Of a DNA stretch of 64,000 bases, positions 53,382 through 62,700 are shown piece by piece. Origin of the DNA: Poriferisodalis sp965208925 (GTDB lineage Bacteria; Actinomycetota; Acidimicrobiia; Acidimicrobiales; Poriferisodalaceae); the NCBI RefSeq assembly GCF_965208925.1, contig NZ_OZ242364.1, positions 1,426,001 through 1,490,000 on the forward strand, read 5' to 3'. The notes under the pieces are model-generated. The model saw only the letters and a program-made list of their open reading frames with translations, was not told the origin of the DNA and did not search any database. A program made the translations under genes and the position numbers. Every line of letters begins with the position of its first letter. Positions within the stretch are counted from its first letter, which is position 1.

Positions 53382-56300
53382 ATGTCTGCCTCTCTGCCGT
53401 ACGACGAAGGTGCGTTGATCGATCTCATCAGCGACGCCAACCGAGCCCGGGACGGCGGCGCCAACGAGACCGTCATCCGTCAGACTCTGATTGACGGCTT
53501 GGCGAGGACCTTCTCTTCAGCGGCTCGGCCGTGGTGGGTGGAACGCCACATCCGAGGCGCGGAAGAGCACCTCTTGATAGCTGACGACCACCAGGAGCGC
53601 GGCTACGCGGACAGTGTCGTCGGTTTGACTGCGATCGAATATGAATCGGACCTGAGAGACGTCGCCCGATTCAAGTCAGGCGAGCACCAGGTTCGCCAGT
53701 ACTGCACCGGTCTGCTGAACACCGGTGCAGAGCCCGGCAAGATCCGCGGTGTCCTCTCCGACGGCGTGGAATGGCGCGCGTATGAACTGGCGGGCGTCTC
53801 CGAACAAGAAGCAGGCAGCTACCGCGTCGCCGATGTCGAGCTGGCCCAACTCGGGCCCACCCTGACGTGCAACGAGGCGGATGCCGATACTGCGAGCAAG
53901 CTTCTGATTTTTTGGCAAGACCATCTCGGGCGTGGCGGTGCCCGTCCGCTGACGGCTTCTTCGGTGGCCGACTACCTCGATCTAGATAGCGGCTTCGGCC
54001 GCAAACATCTCGCCCGGTTTCGAGAGGCAGTCCAAGAGGCGTTCGAGAGTGATCCAGATTCCGAGGCCCTCATTGAGCATGTGTGGTCAAGATTCGTGGC
54101 CCATCTCTCGCCCGGCGGTCCTGCGTTCGACGTGGACACCTACGTGCAGGAGTTCTACTTGGTGACGCTGGCGAGGCTGATGTGCGCCAACGTCATCGCG
54201 CAGCGGGCGTTGCACAGTGACGGCTCTGAGATCGACAAGATTCTCAACGGCGACTTCTTCGAGGCAAAGGGCCTCCGTCGCTTTGTCGAGGACGACTATT
54301 TCGGTTGGTTGACGAGGCCGTCTCACATTCACCGAATCCGGCCGTTCGCACGTCTGCTTCAATCGGATCTTGCCGCCTATGACTTTTCGGTGGAGCCTGC
54401 CGACGACCTGTTCGGCGGGCTTCTGGCGGCGATGGCGACGAGAACCCAGCGCGTTCTGCTCGGCCAAGAAATGACACCCAAGACACTTGCCGATGCCATG
54501 GCAGACGCGTTGCTCGACCGGCTCGGAACCGGTGAGCGACCCCACTTCGTCGACATGTGCTGCGGCAGTGGGACGATGCTCGTAGCGGTGGCAGAGAAGA
54601 CGCGCGAGCGGCTTCGCGCTGCAGGCATCCAGCCGGGAACTCAAGAGCATCTTGACCGTCTGGTTGAGGCCTGCACGGGATTCGACATCGACCCGCTCGC
54701 CGTTATGTTGGCCAAAGCCAACTGGGTTCAAACAAACCGCTCCGCCTTGGAGCCTTTCGACGGCGCGCATGTCGTGACGCTGCCGGTGTTCCAAGCCGAC
54801 TCGCTATTCGAGATTTCGCCAGTTTTTGGTCAGCGCGCTCCCGACGACGGTGACGAGGCTTCGTATCAGCTTCGACTCTTTGACCGGGATACGGAACTGC
54901 CGAAGTTCCTCATTCAACCTGAACGCCGAGTGTTCTTCGACGCGCTGCTGAGCGGATGTGAGGGGCTGTCCCGCCACTTGGCCAGTCTTCCGCCTCGGGC
55001 TCCCCAAGATCGTCAGATCCAGCAACTCATCGAGGACGCCGTTGACACCGCAGGGGCTTCACAGCTGGACCATCAGGAAGCTGAGGCGACGTGCGCGTTC
55101 TTGCGTGATCTGATCGTTCGCCTCGCTGAACTCGAACGCGGCGGCCGTGACGGTGTGTGGGCGTTCGCCATCCGCAACGCCTATTGGCCACAGCTCGTCG
55201 CCGGGCAGTTCAACGGCATTATCAGCAATCCGCCTTGGCTCGCTATGAGCAAAGTCGACAACAACCCCTTCGGACCGGCCCTCGAGAGGCTCGCGGATCG
55301 GTACGGATTGAAACCCTGGGGGGCGGCAGCGCCCCATCTTGAGATGGCGACAGTGTTCTTGGTTCATTCGATTGAGCACTACCTCGCCGACGGCGGCTAC
55401 GTCGCATGCGTCCTGCCCGACACGATCCGAAACGGCACCCAGCACAACCGGTTCCGCTTGCGTGTATCGGGGTTCGGAGGCCAAGCAGATTTCCAGCTCA
55501 GACTGGACGAGATGTGGAGTGTCCAAAGCGGCACCTTCAAGAACCGCGCAGTGGTCATCATCGGCTCCAAGGCTTCCCCCTCGGAGCTGACGAGGATCCC
55601 GGGCCACATCGTTCCAGGCGCTCCAGTGGATGCGCCCCACTTTGTGCAGTCAGGGGACCGTCTCGTTTGGTCCCACAGCGAACACGCAGAAGGCGTCGTG
55701 GATCCGTACCGACCCGGCTTCGCACTACAGGGCGCCGACATCATGCCCAGGCGCTTGGTCTTCTTCGGCACGGAGATGGCCTCAGGCCGGCGAGCGACGA
55801 TCTCGGCGATTCGGCGCGGTTCGCCCGACTGGTTCTTGGTGGGCGATGCGAAGAAGCACCTCGAGTTCGAAGTCACCCAAAGAGCGATCCCAGCCCGGTT
55901 TGTCCACTCGGTGTACCTGTCCAAGCACCTCGCACCCTTTGTCCTGGCCCCGCCGAGCCGGGCAGTTCTGCCGGTCCTGTACCGCGGCCTCAAGTGGGAT
56001 CCGGCAACTCACGTTGACATCAGCATCAATTCCCAGGCCGAGGCTCACTTCAGCGACGTGTTGCATGTGAGCGATTTCGACTCGATCATCGACTGGTGGA
56101 ACCGCGGGCTCGACATGCGCCTCAAACTCAGCCATCAGTCACACATCCGCGGGTCCTGGATCGTCGTGTATGGAGCGGGGGGCGGCATCCCGGCGGCGGC
56201 GCACTTCTACGCCGACGAATCGCCGCCCGTCATCATCGACCAAACCCTGTACTGGGCCGACTGCAACTCTGAGGAAGAAGCGATCTACTTCGCCGGCATG

Positions 56301-56615
56301 CTCAACAGCCCCGCTGTTCTTGAGCGCATCGACGGCTATATCCCAGCCGGTGCGTTCGGTGACCGCCACCTCCACACCCTTCCAGCCAGGGCAGTACCCG
56401 AGTTCGACGCTGCGAACATGCAGCACATGGCAGTAGTCGACGCTGTCGACGCCCTTATCTCCGAACTTCATTCGGCAGCCGACTCTGATCCCGATCTTGC
56501 AGCGAGTCTCACGACCGAAGTGAGCATGCCGGCTCGACGCGGTCATGTTCGTAGCGCTCTACGACAACTAAGTGCATGGGATGAGTACGAGATCACCTGC
56601 AGCGCTGCCTATTGA
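53382..56615 (+). CDS. Large nuclease-methylase fusion, Type IIG-like
   Basis: 1,077 aa. N-terminal domain (1-160) has a PD-(D/E)xK-like core: Asp77 in YADSVVGLTAIEYESDL with Glu86 and Glu88 nine and eleven residues on (the usual Lys replaced by Glu), then VRQYCTGLLNTG and GVLSDGVEWRAYEL. Helical spacer 165-370. Methylase domain: motif I FVDMCCGSGTMLVAVAEK near 388, motif II GFDIDPLAVMLAKANW, motif IV IISNPPWLAM near 615. The C-terminus is a target-recognition region. Restriction and modification in one chain, as in Type IIG or PglX-like enzymes; whether cutting is active with the changed motif is open. Confidence 0.85.
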   Translation: MSASLPYDEGALIDLISDANRARDGGANETVIRQTLIDGLARTFSSAARPWWVERHIRGAEEHLLIADDHQERGYADSVVGLTAIEYESDLRDVARFKSGEHQVRQYCTGLLNTGAEPGKIRGVLSDGVEWRAYELAGVSEQEAGSYRVADVELAQLGPTLTCNEADADTASKLLIFWQDHLGRGGARPLTASSVADYLDLDSGFGRKHLARFREAVQEAFESDPDSEALIEHVWSRFVAHLSPGGPAFDVDTYVQEFYLVTLARLMCANVIAQRALHSDGSEIDKILNGDFFEAKGLRRFVEDDYFGWLTRPSHIHRIRPFARLLQSDLAAYDFSVEPADDLFGGLLAAMATRTQRVLLGQEMTPKTLADAMADALLDRLGTGERPHFVDMCCGSGTMLVAVAEKTRERLRAAGIQPGTQEHLDRLVEACTGFDIDPLAVMLAKANWVQTNRSALEPFDGAHVVTLPVFQADSLFEISPVFGQRAPDDGDEASYQLRLFDRDTELPKFLIQPERRVFFDALLSGCEGLSRHLASLPPRAPQDRQIQQLIEDAVDTAGASQLDHQEAEATCAFLRDLIVRLAELERGGRDGVWAFAIRNAYWPQLVAGQFNGIISNPPWLAMSKVDNNPFGPALERLADRYGLKPWGAAAPHLEMATVFLVHSIEHYLADGGYVACVLPDTIRNGTQHNRFRLRVSGFGGQADFQLRLDEMWSVQSGTFKNRAVVIIGSKASPSELTRIPGHIVPGAPVDAPHFVQSGDRLVWSHSEHAEGVVDPYRPGFALQGADIMPRRLVFFGTEMASGRRATISAIRRGSPDWFLVGDAKKHLEFEVTQRAIPARFVHSVYLSKHLAPFVLAPPSRAVLPVLYRGLKWDPATHVDISINSQAEAHFSDVLHVSDFDSIIDWWNRGLDMRLKLSHQSHIRGSWIVVYGAGGGIPAAAHFYADESPPVIIDQTLYWADCNSEEEAIYFAGMLNSPAVLERIDGYIPAGAFGDRHLHTLPARAVPEFDAANMQHMAVVDAVDALISELHSAADSDPDLAASLTTEVSMPARRGHVRSALRQLSAWDEYEITCSAAY

Positions 56616-57034
56616 TGCAACGATCACCTGCGAAGCCGGCTTCTAACCTGCCTGCTCGGGCGCGAGGAAGCGTCACGGGTTTTTTGGGGCTGCGCACGGT
56701 TACTCGGCAATATCAGATCCTCCTCGTCTCTCTAGTGGCTCGGTTGGAGGTCGAGCTACTGGCGGCAGTTCCGGCTCTCCGGCCATTTCGCGTGAAGCGC
56801 CTTCAGCCGCGATGCTGGGCCATCTCGGCTCCGACGCCGGTTTGACGCATTTGATGCACCAGGCCCGTCAGCAGACCGCCATCGCCCGTCACTCCCGCGC
56901 ACTCAGCGCGCAATATGGCTTAGCTTCCAGACAGCGGGCTGAAACCAGCTTAACTTCGAGTAACCGCCTGCCGATGCTGATACGTTCTAGAACTCAGGCT
57001 GACTCTAGCCAACTCATGCAATCTTGGAGCCGCA
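56616..57034. other. Gap between the restriction operon and the Gabija-like pair
   Basis: About 420 bases without a supported gene. Composition shifts here from GC-rich to more AT-rich, so it probably contains the join of two separately acquired modules and the promoter of the second. A short T-rich run near 56679-56684 may end the first transcript. Confidence 0.5.
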
Positions 57035-58657
57035 GTGAGAATCTCGAGAATATCAATATCAAATCATCATCGAGTGGACGATGTTGATATAGAAGTTCGC
57101 GACCATGTAGTATTCGTTGGTCCCAACGCAATCGGTAAATCTACTATTCTCAGGTTGCTCGATCTCGTTCTGGGGGCGACGTGGGGAAGTCTCGCGGCTT
57201 CGCTCGATGCCGGTCAGTTGCGAGATCCCGAACACCCATTAGTGGTTGAAGTCAGGCTCGAGCATTTCGACGACTCGGAAAAGGCTCACTTCGCCGACAA
57301 GATCGAAGTCGGCACCGGCTCCAACGAAGGCAATTCTTGGCTTACCGCGAGACTATCGGCATCGGTCTCCAGCGTTGATCCCGATCGACTCGAGATCCAC
57401 AGAGATTTTGTGAAACCGTCAGTCAAGGATATGTCGATTAGTCGGGACGATCTTATTCAGATCGGATGGTCGTACCTCGCCGCCAATCGCTCTCCTGATA
57501 GAGAGCTTGGCAGCGGGCGAACTAGCGCAGTACGCTCGCTACTCTCAGCAGTGGCTCTAGACGACACCGGCGCGTCGGACATCGGGCAAGCCTTGTCTGG
57601 CTTGAGTGAGGCGTTAGTTCGTTCCACAGCACTAGGTGAATTGAGGACCGAGTTGGCCGTTGGCCTCTCCTCAGTCTATCCGACGCCGCTGTCGCCGGAT
57701 GATGTATCGATTGACCTGCCTAGGTCTACGACCGAGGAGCCCTTGGCCGATCTAGATGTTAAGGTTGACCGAGGACTTGGCGCGGTACCTTTGGCAGCTC
57801 AATCAGATGGATTGCGGTCCCTTACGACTGTAGCAGTGCAATTGCTAGCTAGGAAATCGTCGAAGATCATAGCCATCGATGAACCAGAGATTCATCTTCA
57901 TCCCCGAAGTCAAGCGAGCCTTGCGAAGTTGCTGATTCTGTCGAAGGGCCAAAGTGTGATCGCGACACACGCTGCCCCTGTTCTGAGTCAATACTTGCCT
58001 GAGCATGCTGTTGCATTGTCACATCAAGGTTGTGGGCAACTCGCCCGAGCTCATTTTGCCGGCAATACAAAACACTATCAACACTGGTGGGTTGACTCGG
58101 CTCTCGAACCGCTTACAGCAGAGAGTATCGTATTTGTTGAGGGCGTCTCAGACAGGATAATCTTCAGCGCCATTGCAGCGCATCTGGGTATCGATTTGAA
58201 CAAACTGAACGTAACGGTCGTGCCCCTAAATGGTGCCGGCAACTTTGCTCCAGCGATCCGGCTCTTCGGCACGCTGGGATTTGGCAAGCGGCTGTTAGGC
58301 CTAGTTGATGACGCTGAGGCACATCTGCCAGCAAAGGCGCTCGATATTGCGATAGGAGATCTCAAAGCACATGATTTCTTTGTCTCGTCAGTCGATCTCG
58401 AAGACGAATATACTAGATCCCTCGGTGTGACAGATACGGTTGCGTTGCTGACAGGTTCACAGCTATTTTCTGAAGGGCAAATTCTCGCGAGTGCTGGCGT
58501 ATCCGCGCTTAGCTCCCTTACGGCCGAAGACGTCGCTGAATTTGCGCGACGAAATAAGGTTGAAGCCGCCACGGCTATCGCGTCCGACTTTACGTCCGTC
58601 CAAGCTAGCTCCATTAGGACAGTTGTTGAGCTCGTGAAACGGGCGGCCCGACAGTGA
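57035..58657 (+). CDS. gajA: OLD-family ATPase-TOPRIM nuclease, GajA-like
   Basis: 540 aa from the GTG at 57035 (GGAG six bases upstream). ABC-type ATPase: Walker A GPNAIGKST at 29-37 and Walker B KIIAIDEPEIHLHPRSQASL, with IATHAAPVLSQYLPE after it. TOPRIM nuclease in the last 200 residues: Glu in ESIVFVEGVSDRIIFSA, acidic pair in RLLGLVDDAEAH, and DLEDEYTRSLG. This is the Gabija GajA architecture. The gene is visibly more AT-rich, with many TTA/ATA/AGA-type codons, than its surroundings, so it was acquired. Followed with 4-base overlap by a UvrD-like helicase. Confidence 0.88.
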   Translation: MRISRISISNHHRVDDVDIEVRDHVVFVGPNAIGKSTILRLLDLVLGATWGSLAASLDAGQLRDPEHPLVVEVRLEHFDDSEKAHFADKIEVGTGSNEGNSWLTARLSASVSSVDPDRLEIHRDFVKPSVKDMSISRDDLIQIGWSYLAANRSPDRELGSGRTSAVRSLLSAVALDDTGASDIGQALSGLSEALVRSTALGELRTELAVGLSSVYPTPLSPDDVSIDLPRSTTEEPLADLDVKVDRGLGAVPLAAQSDGLRSLTTVAVQLLARKSSKIIAIDEPEIHLHPRSQASLAKLLILSKGQSVIATHAAPVLSQYLPEHAVALSHQGCGQLARAHFAGNTKHYQHWWVDSALEPLTAESIVFVEGVSDRIIFSAIAAHLGIDLNKLNVTVVPLNGAGNFAPAIRLFGTLGFGKRLLGLVDDAEAHLPAKALDIAIGDLKAHDFFVSSVDLEDEYTRSLGVTDTVALLTGSQLFSEGQILASAGVSALSSLTAEDVAEFARRNKVEAATAIASDFTSVQASSIRTVVELVKRAARQ

Positions 58658-60312
58658 CCGAGATGATGCCAGATGAGTGGAGCGAGTCGCGCTCGTTGAG
58701 CGACACGTTGATTGTTGCACCACCCGGGTGTGGCAAGACGGAGTTGCTTGCGCAGCGAGCGGCCAATTGCATACGCATGGGACTGTTACCGCCAGGACGC
58801 CGGATCCTCGCGTTGACCTTCTTGAACAGGTCCAGAGCTAACGTCGCGTCTAGGCTTTTGGAACATCTAGGTGGTAGCCGTTCTGAGTCGATCACCGTAT
58901 TGAACTTCCATGGTCTCGCCGCACACCTATATGGCTGTCATCCCTACATCTTGGATGATCCACTGCGAGAAAAGCCGCCGGATACGAGAAAGCTAGATCG
59001 CATTCTGCGAAGCGCATTCAAAGAGTACGACGTACCTCCCAGCGAGCACGAAAACGTCAGACGCGCGATACGGATCGCGAAGTCTGGGGCGTACTCCGAT
59101 GACGAGGTGACTGCACGCCTACAGCAAAGCAATTCCGCAGCCGCAATGTCGTATGAGGCGGCATTGCGGTCTGATGGTCTAATGGACCATGATGATGTCT
59201 TGCGCATGGGGTTGCGTGTGATACAGCATCCTTTAGTCGCTGAGCTATATAGCGAACGGTTCGCATATCTCTTAGTTGATGAGGTCCAGGATCTCACACG
59301 GGTCCAGTATCAACTGATTGAGCCAATAGGAACCGGTTGCACGGCATTTGCCGGTGATCGGGCTCAAGGGATCTATGCATTCGCTGGCGCAGACCCAACG
59401 TGGGTATATGCGCAGATCGAGAAACGAACGCCCCAGCGTATTGAGCTAAAGAAGTCGTACCGCTCGTCTCCAGAAGTTCTTCAGGCCGTTAGCTCAATCG
59501 CAAAGGAGTTGGGAGGTTCAGAACTAGAGTCCGCCGAGCCCTCGAAATGGCGGGGACGAGGAAAAGTCGAAGTCATGCGGTTTCGAGATCCTGAGCAAGA
59601 AGCAGATTGGTTGTGTGAGCAAATTGGTGAATGGCAGTCAGAGGCGGACTATGACGACCAATCTGCAGGGTTATCTGTCGGCATCCTTTCCCGGATGAAG
59701 GCAGGACCCAGGCGTCAAGCGTTTCTTCGACGAGCAAACGCCTCGAACCTCCAAGTAGAGATATGGGATTACCCTTTGCATCAACCAATGATCATTAACC
59801 TGCTGAAGAGGCATGTAGGGCCCGTGGTCCGCACGGTAGCTGAAGAAGCGGAGCAATACAATGAACTCTATTTGAGGTGTTTTGAGGACTTAGCGGAATC
59901 GGACGTGCAAACTCAGATCGAACTTCGGGATGCAATTGATGAGTTGCTAGAGCAACGCGATGACGGAAGCTTGCAGACACGCATCCAGCGAATTCGCTCG
60001 ACGAGCGCCCCAGACATTCCTGTCGGACCAGGTGTGCATTTGCTAACGGGACATGCTGGTAAAGGACAGGGATACGATAGAGTGGTAATCCTCGGATTCG
60101 AGGAAGGCCAGATACCTAGCTTCTTTGTGAAGGGATTGCCGGATTCGGACCCGGCCGTAAGGGAAGAACTCGCTCTTCTTCATGTGATGATGTCCAGAGC
60201 GCGGGAAACTCTATTGTTTACAATTTGCCAAGTGGTAAATGGCTATAGCCAGAAGCCGTCTCGATGGCTTGGATTCGTCAAGGAGCATGCAGAGCTAATC
60301 GACAGGAGCTAG
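58654..60312 (+). CDS. gajB: UvrD/Rep-type helicase, GajB-like
   Basis: 552 aa from the GTG at 58654 overlapping gajA (GTGA). Superfamily 1 motifs in order: Walker A APPGCGKTELL near 24, motif Ia LALTFLNRSRANV, Walker B YLLVDEVQDLT, motif III AGDRAQGIYAFAGAD, motif IV LKKSYRSSPEVL, and the C-terminal VMMSRARETLLF with motif VI Arg. In Gabija the helicase partners GajA and is needed for anti-phage activity. Same AT-rich codon style as gajA. Confidence 0.88.
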   Translation: MTEMMPDEWSESRSLSDTLIVAPPGCGKTELLAQRAANCIRMGLLPPGRRILALTFLNRSRANVASRLLEHLGGSRSESITVLNFHGLAAHLYGCHPYILDDPLREKPPDTRKLDRILRSAFKEYDVPPSEHENVRRAIRIAKSGAYSDDEVTARLQQSNSAAAMSYEAALRSDGLMDHDDVLRMGLRVIQHPLVAELYSERFAYLLVDEVQDLTRVQYQLIEPIGTGCTAFAGDRAQGIYAFAGADPTWVYAQIEKRTPQRIELKKSYRSSPEVLQAVSSIAKELGGSELESAEPSKWRGRGKVEVMRFRDPEQEADWLCEQIGEWQSEADYDDQSAGLSVGILSRMKAGPRRQAFLRRANASNLQVEIWDYPLHQPMIINLLKRHVGPVVRTVAEEAEQYNELYLRCFEDLAESDVQTQIELRDAIDELLEQRDDGSLQTRIQRIRSTSAPDIPVGPGVHLLTGHAGKGQGYDRVVILGFEEGQIPSFFVKGLPDSDPAVREELALLHVMMSRARETLLFTICQVVNGYSQKPSRWLGFVKEHAELIDRS

Positions 60313-60456
60313 AGCGGCAATAACGAGCCGGTCGTTTGACGTCTCACATGCGTGAGGTTCGCGAAAGGATGCGGCCAATCCTTCACCCCTGCTGTTGAGC
60401 GCACTTCTGGTGGCCTTGACTCAGATAGGGGTCTTGCTACGGAGCGGTGGGCCTAA

Positions 60457-61194
60457 GGCTCGGCGATCGAGTGGACCGAGGCGACGTGGAACCCGACCAC
60501 GGGCTGCGATCGGGTGTCTCCGGGCTGCGACCGCTGCTATGCGCAGACCCTGGCCAGGCGGCTCAAGGCGATGGGGTCGCCCAAGTACCAGAACGACGGC
60601 GACCCGTCGACGAGCGGGCCGGGCTTCAAGCTCACCTTGCATCGGTCATCGCTCGATGTGCCTCGACGCTGGAGCGCACCCCGCCTCGTGTTCGTGGACT
60701 CGATGAGCGATCTCTTTCATGACGATGTGCCGCCCGAGTTCATCGCGCAGGTCTTCGAGGTGATCCGCCAGACGCCCCAGCACACCTACCAGGTGCTCAC
60801 CAAGCGAGCGCGGCGGCTGAGCCGGATCGCAGGCGAGCTCGACTGGCCGTCGAACCTGTGGATGGGCGTGAGCGTGGAGACTCGCCGGTACGCCTTCCGC
60901 ATCGATCACCTGCGCAAGGTGCCCGCAGCGGTGAGGTTCGTGAGCGCCGAGCCGTTGCTCGGCCCGCTCGGCGAGCTCGATCTTGCGGGCATCGATTGGG
61001 TGATTGCCGGCGGCGAGTCCGGCGCCGGCGCCCGGCCCATGGAGCTGGAGTGGGTCACCGAGCTGCGCGACAGGTGCACGGCGGCGGGCGTGGCGTTCTT
61101 CTTCAAGCAGTGGGGAGGCAGGACGCCCAAGGTCGGCGGCCGGGAGCTCGAGGGCCAGGTGTGGGACGAGCTGCCCGTGGGGGTGGCGAGCTAG
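60457..61194 (+). pseudogene. DUF5131 (phage Gp37/Gp68-like) protein lacking a start codon
   Basis: The conserved N-terminus AIEWTEATWNPTTGCDRVSP and the rest of a full-length DUF5131 protein are in one frame, but a TAA at 60454-60456 sits three codons before it and no ATG, GTG, TTG or CTG intervenes. The first usable start, GTG at 60514, would remove the first Cys of C-x6-C-x2-C (GCDRVSPGCDRC), the probable iron-sulfur site. Later motifs: RLVFVDSMSDLFHDDVP, VLTKRARRL, WMGVSVE, GGESGAGARPM and FFFKQWGG. Either the 5' end was damaged when the island inserted or an unusual start is used. Confidence 0.7.
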
Positions 61195-61350
61195 CCCGGT
61201 GGCAATTCTCAGCCGAGTCTCGGCGCAGAGCGGGTATCCGCTGATCTGGGCGCGTTCAGAATTGCGTTGCCAAGGCAGCGGGAGTGCCAATACTGTGAGC
61301 GTCGTAAGCACCTCGTCGGCCTCTCGTTGAAGCTGCTTGGGGCAGAATTT

Positions 61351-61382
61351 GGGGGGCGACGCCAACCGTGGCGGCGCCCCCC
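61351..61382 (+). terminator. Strong hairpin after the DUF5131 gene
   Basis: GGGGGGCG-A-CGCC (61351-61363) pairs with GGCG-G-CGCCCCCC (61370-61382): twelve pairs and one mismatch around loop AACCGT. It is followed by GATTGCTTTTCC, a moderate T run. Probable end of the plus-strand DUF5131 transcript. Confidence 0.6.
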
Positions 61383-61531
61383 GATTGCTTTTCCTACGAA
61401 AGTTCGGCTACGCCGCCGGCCGAGCGCTCTGCGGATCCGAGCTGACAGTAGGCAGCATGCGAGCTTCGGCTGAGGCCGTTTTTCCGATACCGTGAGGGCA
61501 CCCCACCGGGGCGCGTAACCCCGGTCCAACG

Positions 61532-61551
61532 GCCCCGACTCCGGTCGGGGC
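61532..61551. terminator. Hairpin at the end of the MBL hydrolase gene
   Basis: GCCCCGAC (61532-61539) and GTCGGGGC (61544-61551) form a perfect 8-bp stem with loop TCCG. It ends ten bases before the stop of the minus-strand hydrolase. The short TGTTT follows on the plus side only, so its direction is uncertain. Confidence 0.4.
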
Positions 61552-61561
61552 TGTTTAGCGT

Positions 61562-62239
61562 CTAGGCCTCGAATGCCTGAGGGTCGTGGCTGAGGTGGGC
61601 TCGGGCTGGGTTCAGGGAGCGCAGCCGGGCAACGGATTCCATGCCGGCGGAGTGCCAGGCGGGATCGTGCATGTCGTCTGCAGTTGTTCTGGCCGCGGCG
61701 AACTCTGCGCACGAGTAGCAGGCCTGGCCGACGACGATCTCGAGGCCTCGTTCCGTCTGCACGGCGATTGAGAGGTGCCCGGGGGAGTGGCCTGGGGTAT
61801 GCAGCACTCGGACTCCGTCCGCAATCAGCTCGCCGTCAGCGGCGAGTCGGAGGCGGCTCGGCTCGATGTGAGCCCACTCGGGCACCGTGTAGCGCTCGGT
61901 GGTCGACACCCGCAGCTCAGCTTCGGTGACCCAGACCGGGGCGTGGCCGAGGAGATGGTTCTGGCCGCAGTGGTCGAAGTGCAGATGCGTGTTGACCACC
62001 GCGGCAACGTCACGCTCATCGAACCCGGCGGCGGCGAGCACGCTCGTGATCACCGCCACCTCCGGCGCATACAACTCGTCGATGAGCAGGTGGCCGGCCC
62101 TCGGGCCGGTGTCAACCACGATGAGCCCGTCGGGGTGATCGATGACGTAGCAGCAGATCTCGCAGATTTGCTCCGCGGCTCGTGGGTGGCTCTGCGGCAG
62201 GCTCATGCGGCCGAGCCGGAGCTGGTGGACAGCAGTCAT
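61562..62239 (-). CDS. MBL-fold metallohydrolase, lactonase-like
   Basis: 225 aa from the ATG at 62239; an upstream ATG at 62320 would add 27 residues without family character. The metal-binding motif HLHFDH (H85-x-H87-x-D89-H90) with VVDTGPRAGH before it and HTPGHSPGHLS after it gives the second metal set; the last His is near the C-terminus (AHLSHDPQAFEA). Layout resembles N-acyl-homoserine lactonases and related quorum-quenching or glyoxalase II-like enzymes. Substrate not determinable. Confidence 0.9.
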   Translation of the reverse strand: MTAVHQLRLGRMSLPQSHPRAAEQICEICCYVIDHPDGLIVVDTGPRAGHLLIDELYAPEVAVITSVLAAAGFDERDVAAVVNTHLHFDHCGQNHLLGHAPVWVTEAELRVSTTERYTVPEWAHIEPSRLRLAADGELIADGVRVLHTPGHSPGHLSIAVQTERGLEIVVGQACYSCAEFAAARTTADDMHDPAWHSAGMESVARLRSLNPARAHLSHDPQAFEA

Positions 62240-62335
62240 TGCGCTGCAATTGTCGACGAATCGTGACCCCGTCACGTCAACCATCGCCCAGAGTGCCCGC
62301 CTAGGCCTTCGCATCGCCAAAATCGCTTTGCTGGC

Positions 62336-62357
62336 ATTATCGCAATAATGCGATTAT
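62336..62357. promoter_or_regulatory. Palindromic operator before the HigBA-type pair
   Basis: ATTATCGCA-ATAA-TGCGATTAT is an inverted repeat with 8 of 9 matching positions, ending seven bases before the toxin start. AT-rich palindromes in this place are typical autoregulation sites of toxin-antitoxin operons; the antitoxin carries the helix-turn-helix. Confidence 0.6.
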
Positions 62358-62364
62358 CCTTCCC

Positions 62365-62688
62365 GTGGCAGACGTCGAGATTCACGACGAGGTAGCGGAG
62401 TGGCTCAATCAGCTCAACGAAGCCGACTGGCACCGCGTCGTCGTGATCATCGACAGGCTTGCCGAACTGGGCGCAATGGCACGAATGCCGTTGTCGCGAA
62501 GTCTCGGCGGCGGTCTGTTCGAGCTGCGGTTCACGCTCGGGCCGACATCCCGACGCATTACGTACCGATTCACGATGGACGGTCGCGTAGTGCTCCTGAC
62601 GACGTTTCGCAAACAGCGCGACAACGAGCGCATCGAGATCGCTCGGGCGCGTCGTGTTGCCGCCGAGTGCGCGGGTAGCGATCCGTGA
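62365..62688 (+). CDS. higB: RelE/HigB-type toxin
   Basis: 107 aa from the GTG at 62365. The pattern EIHDEVAEWLNQLNEADWHR, then LGGGLFELRF, RRITYRF and VVLLTTFRKQRDNERIEIAR is that of the phage-derived Gp49-like HigB family, ribosome-dependent mRNA interferases of RelE fold. Basic residues of the active-site surface (Arg, Lys in FRKQ) are present. The toxin gene precedes the antitoxin, the HigBA order. Confidence 0.87.
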   Translation: MADVEIHDEVAEWLNQLNEADWHRVVVIIDRLAELGAMARMPLSRSLGGGLFELRFTLGPTSRRITYRFTMDGRVVLLTTFRKQRDNERIEIARARRVAAECAGSDP

Positions 62689-62700
62689 GGGAGCCGGGCT

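Noticed and set aside
60514..61194. Using the GTG at 60514 as start of the DUF5131 gene
   Set aside because: It would delete the conserved EWT-ATWNP segment and the first Cys of the probable iron-sulfur motif, which are still present upstream in frame.
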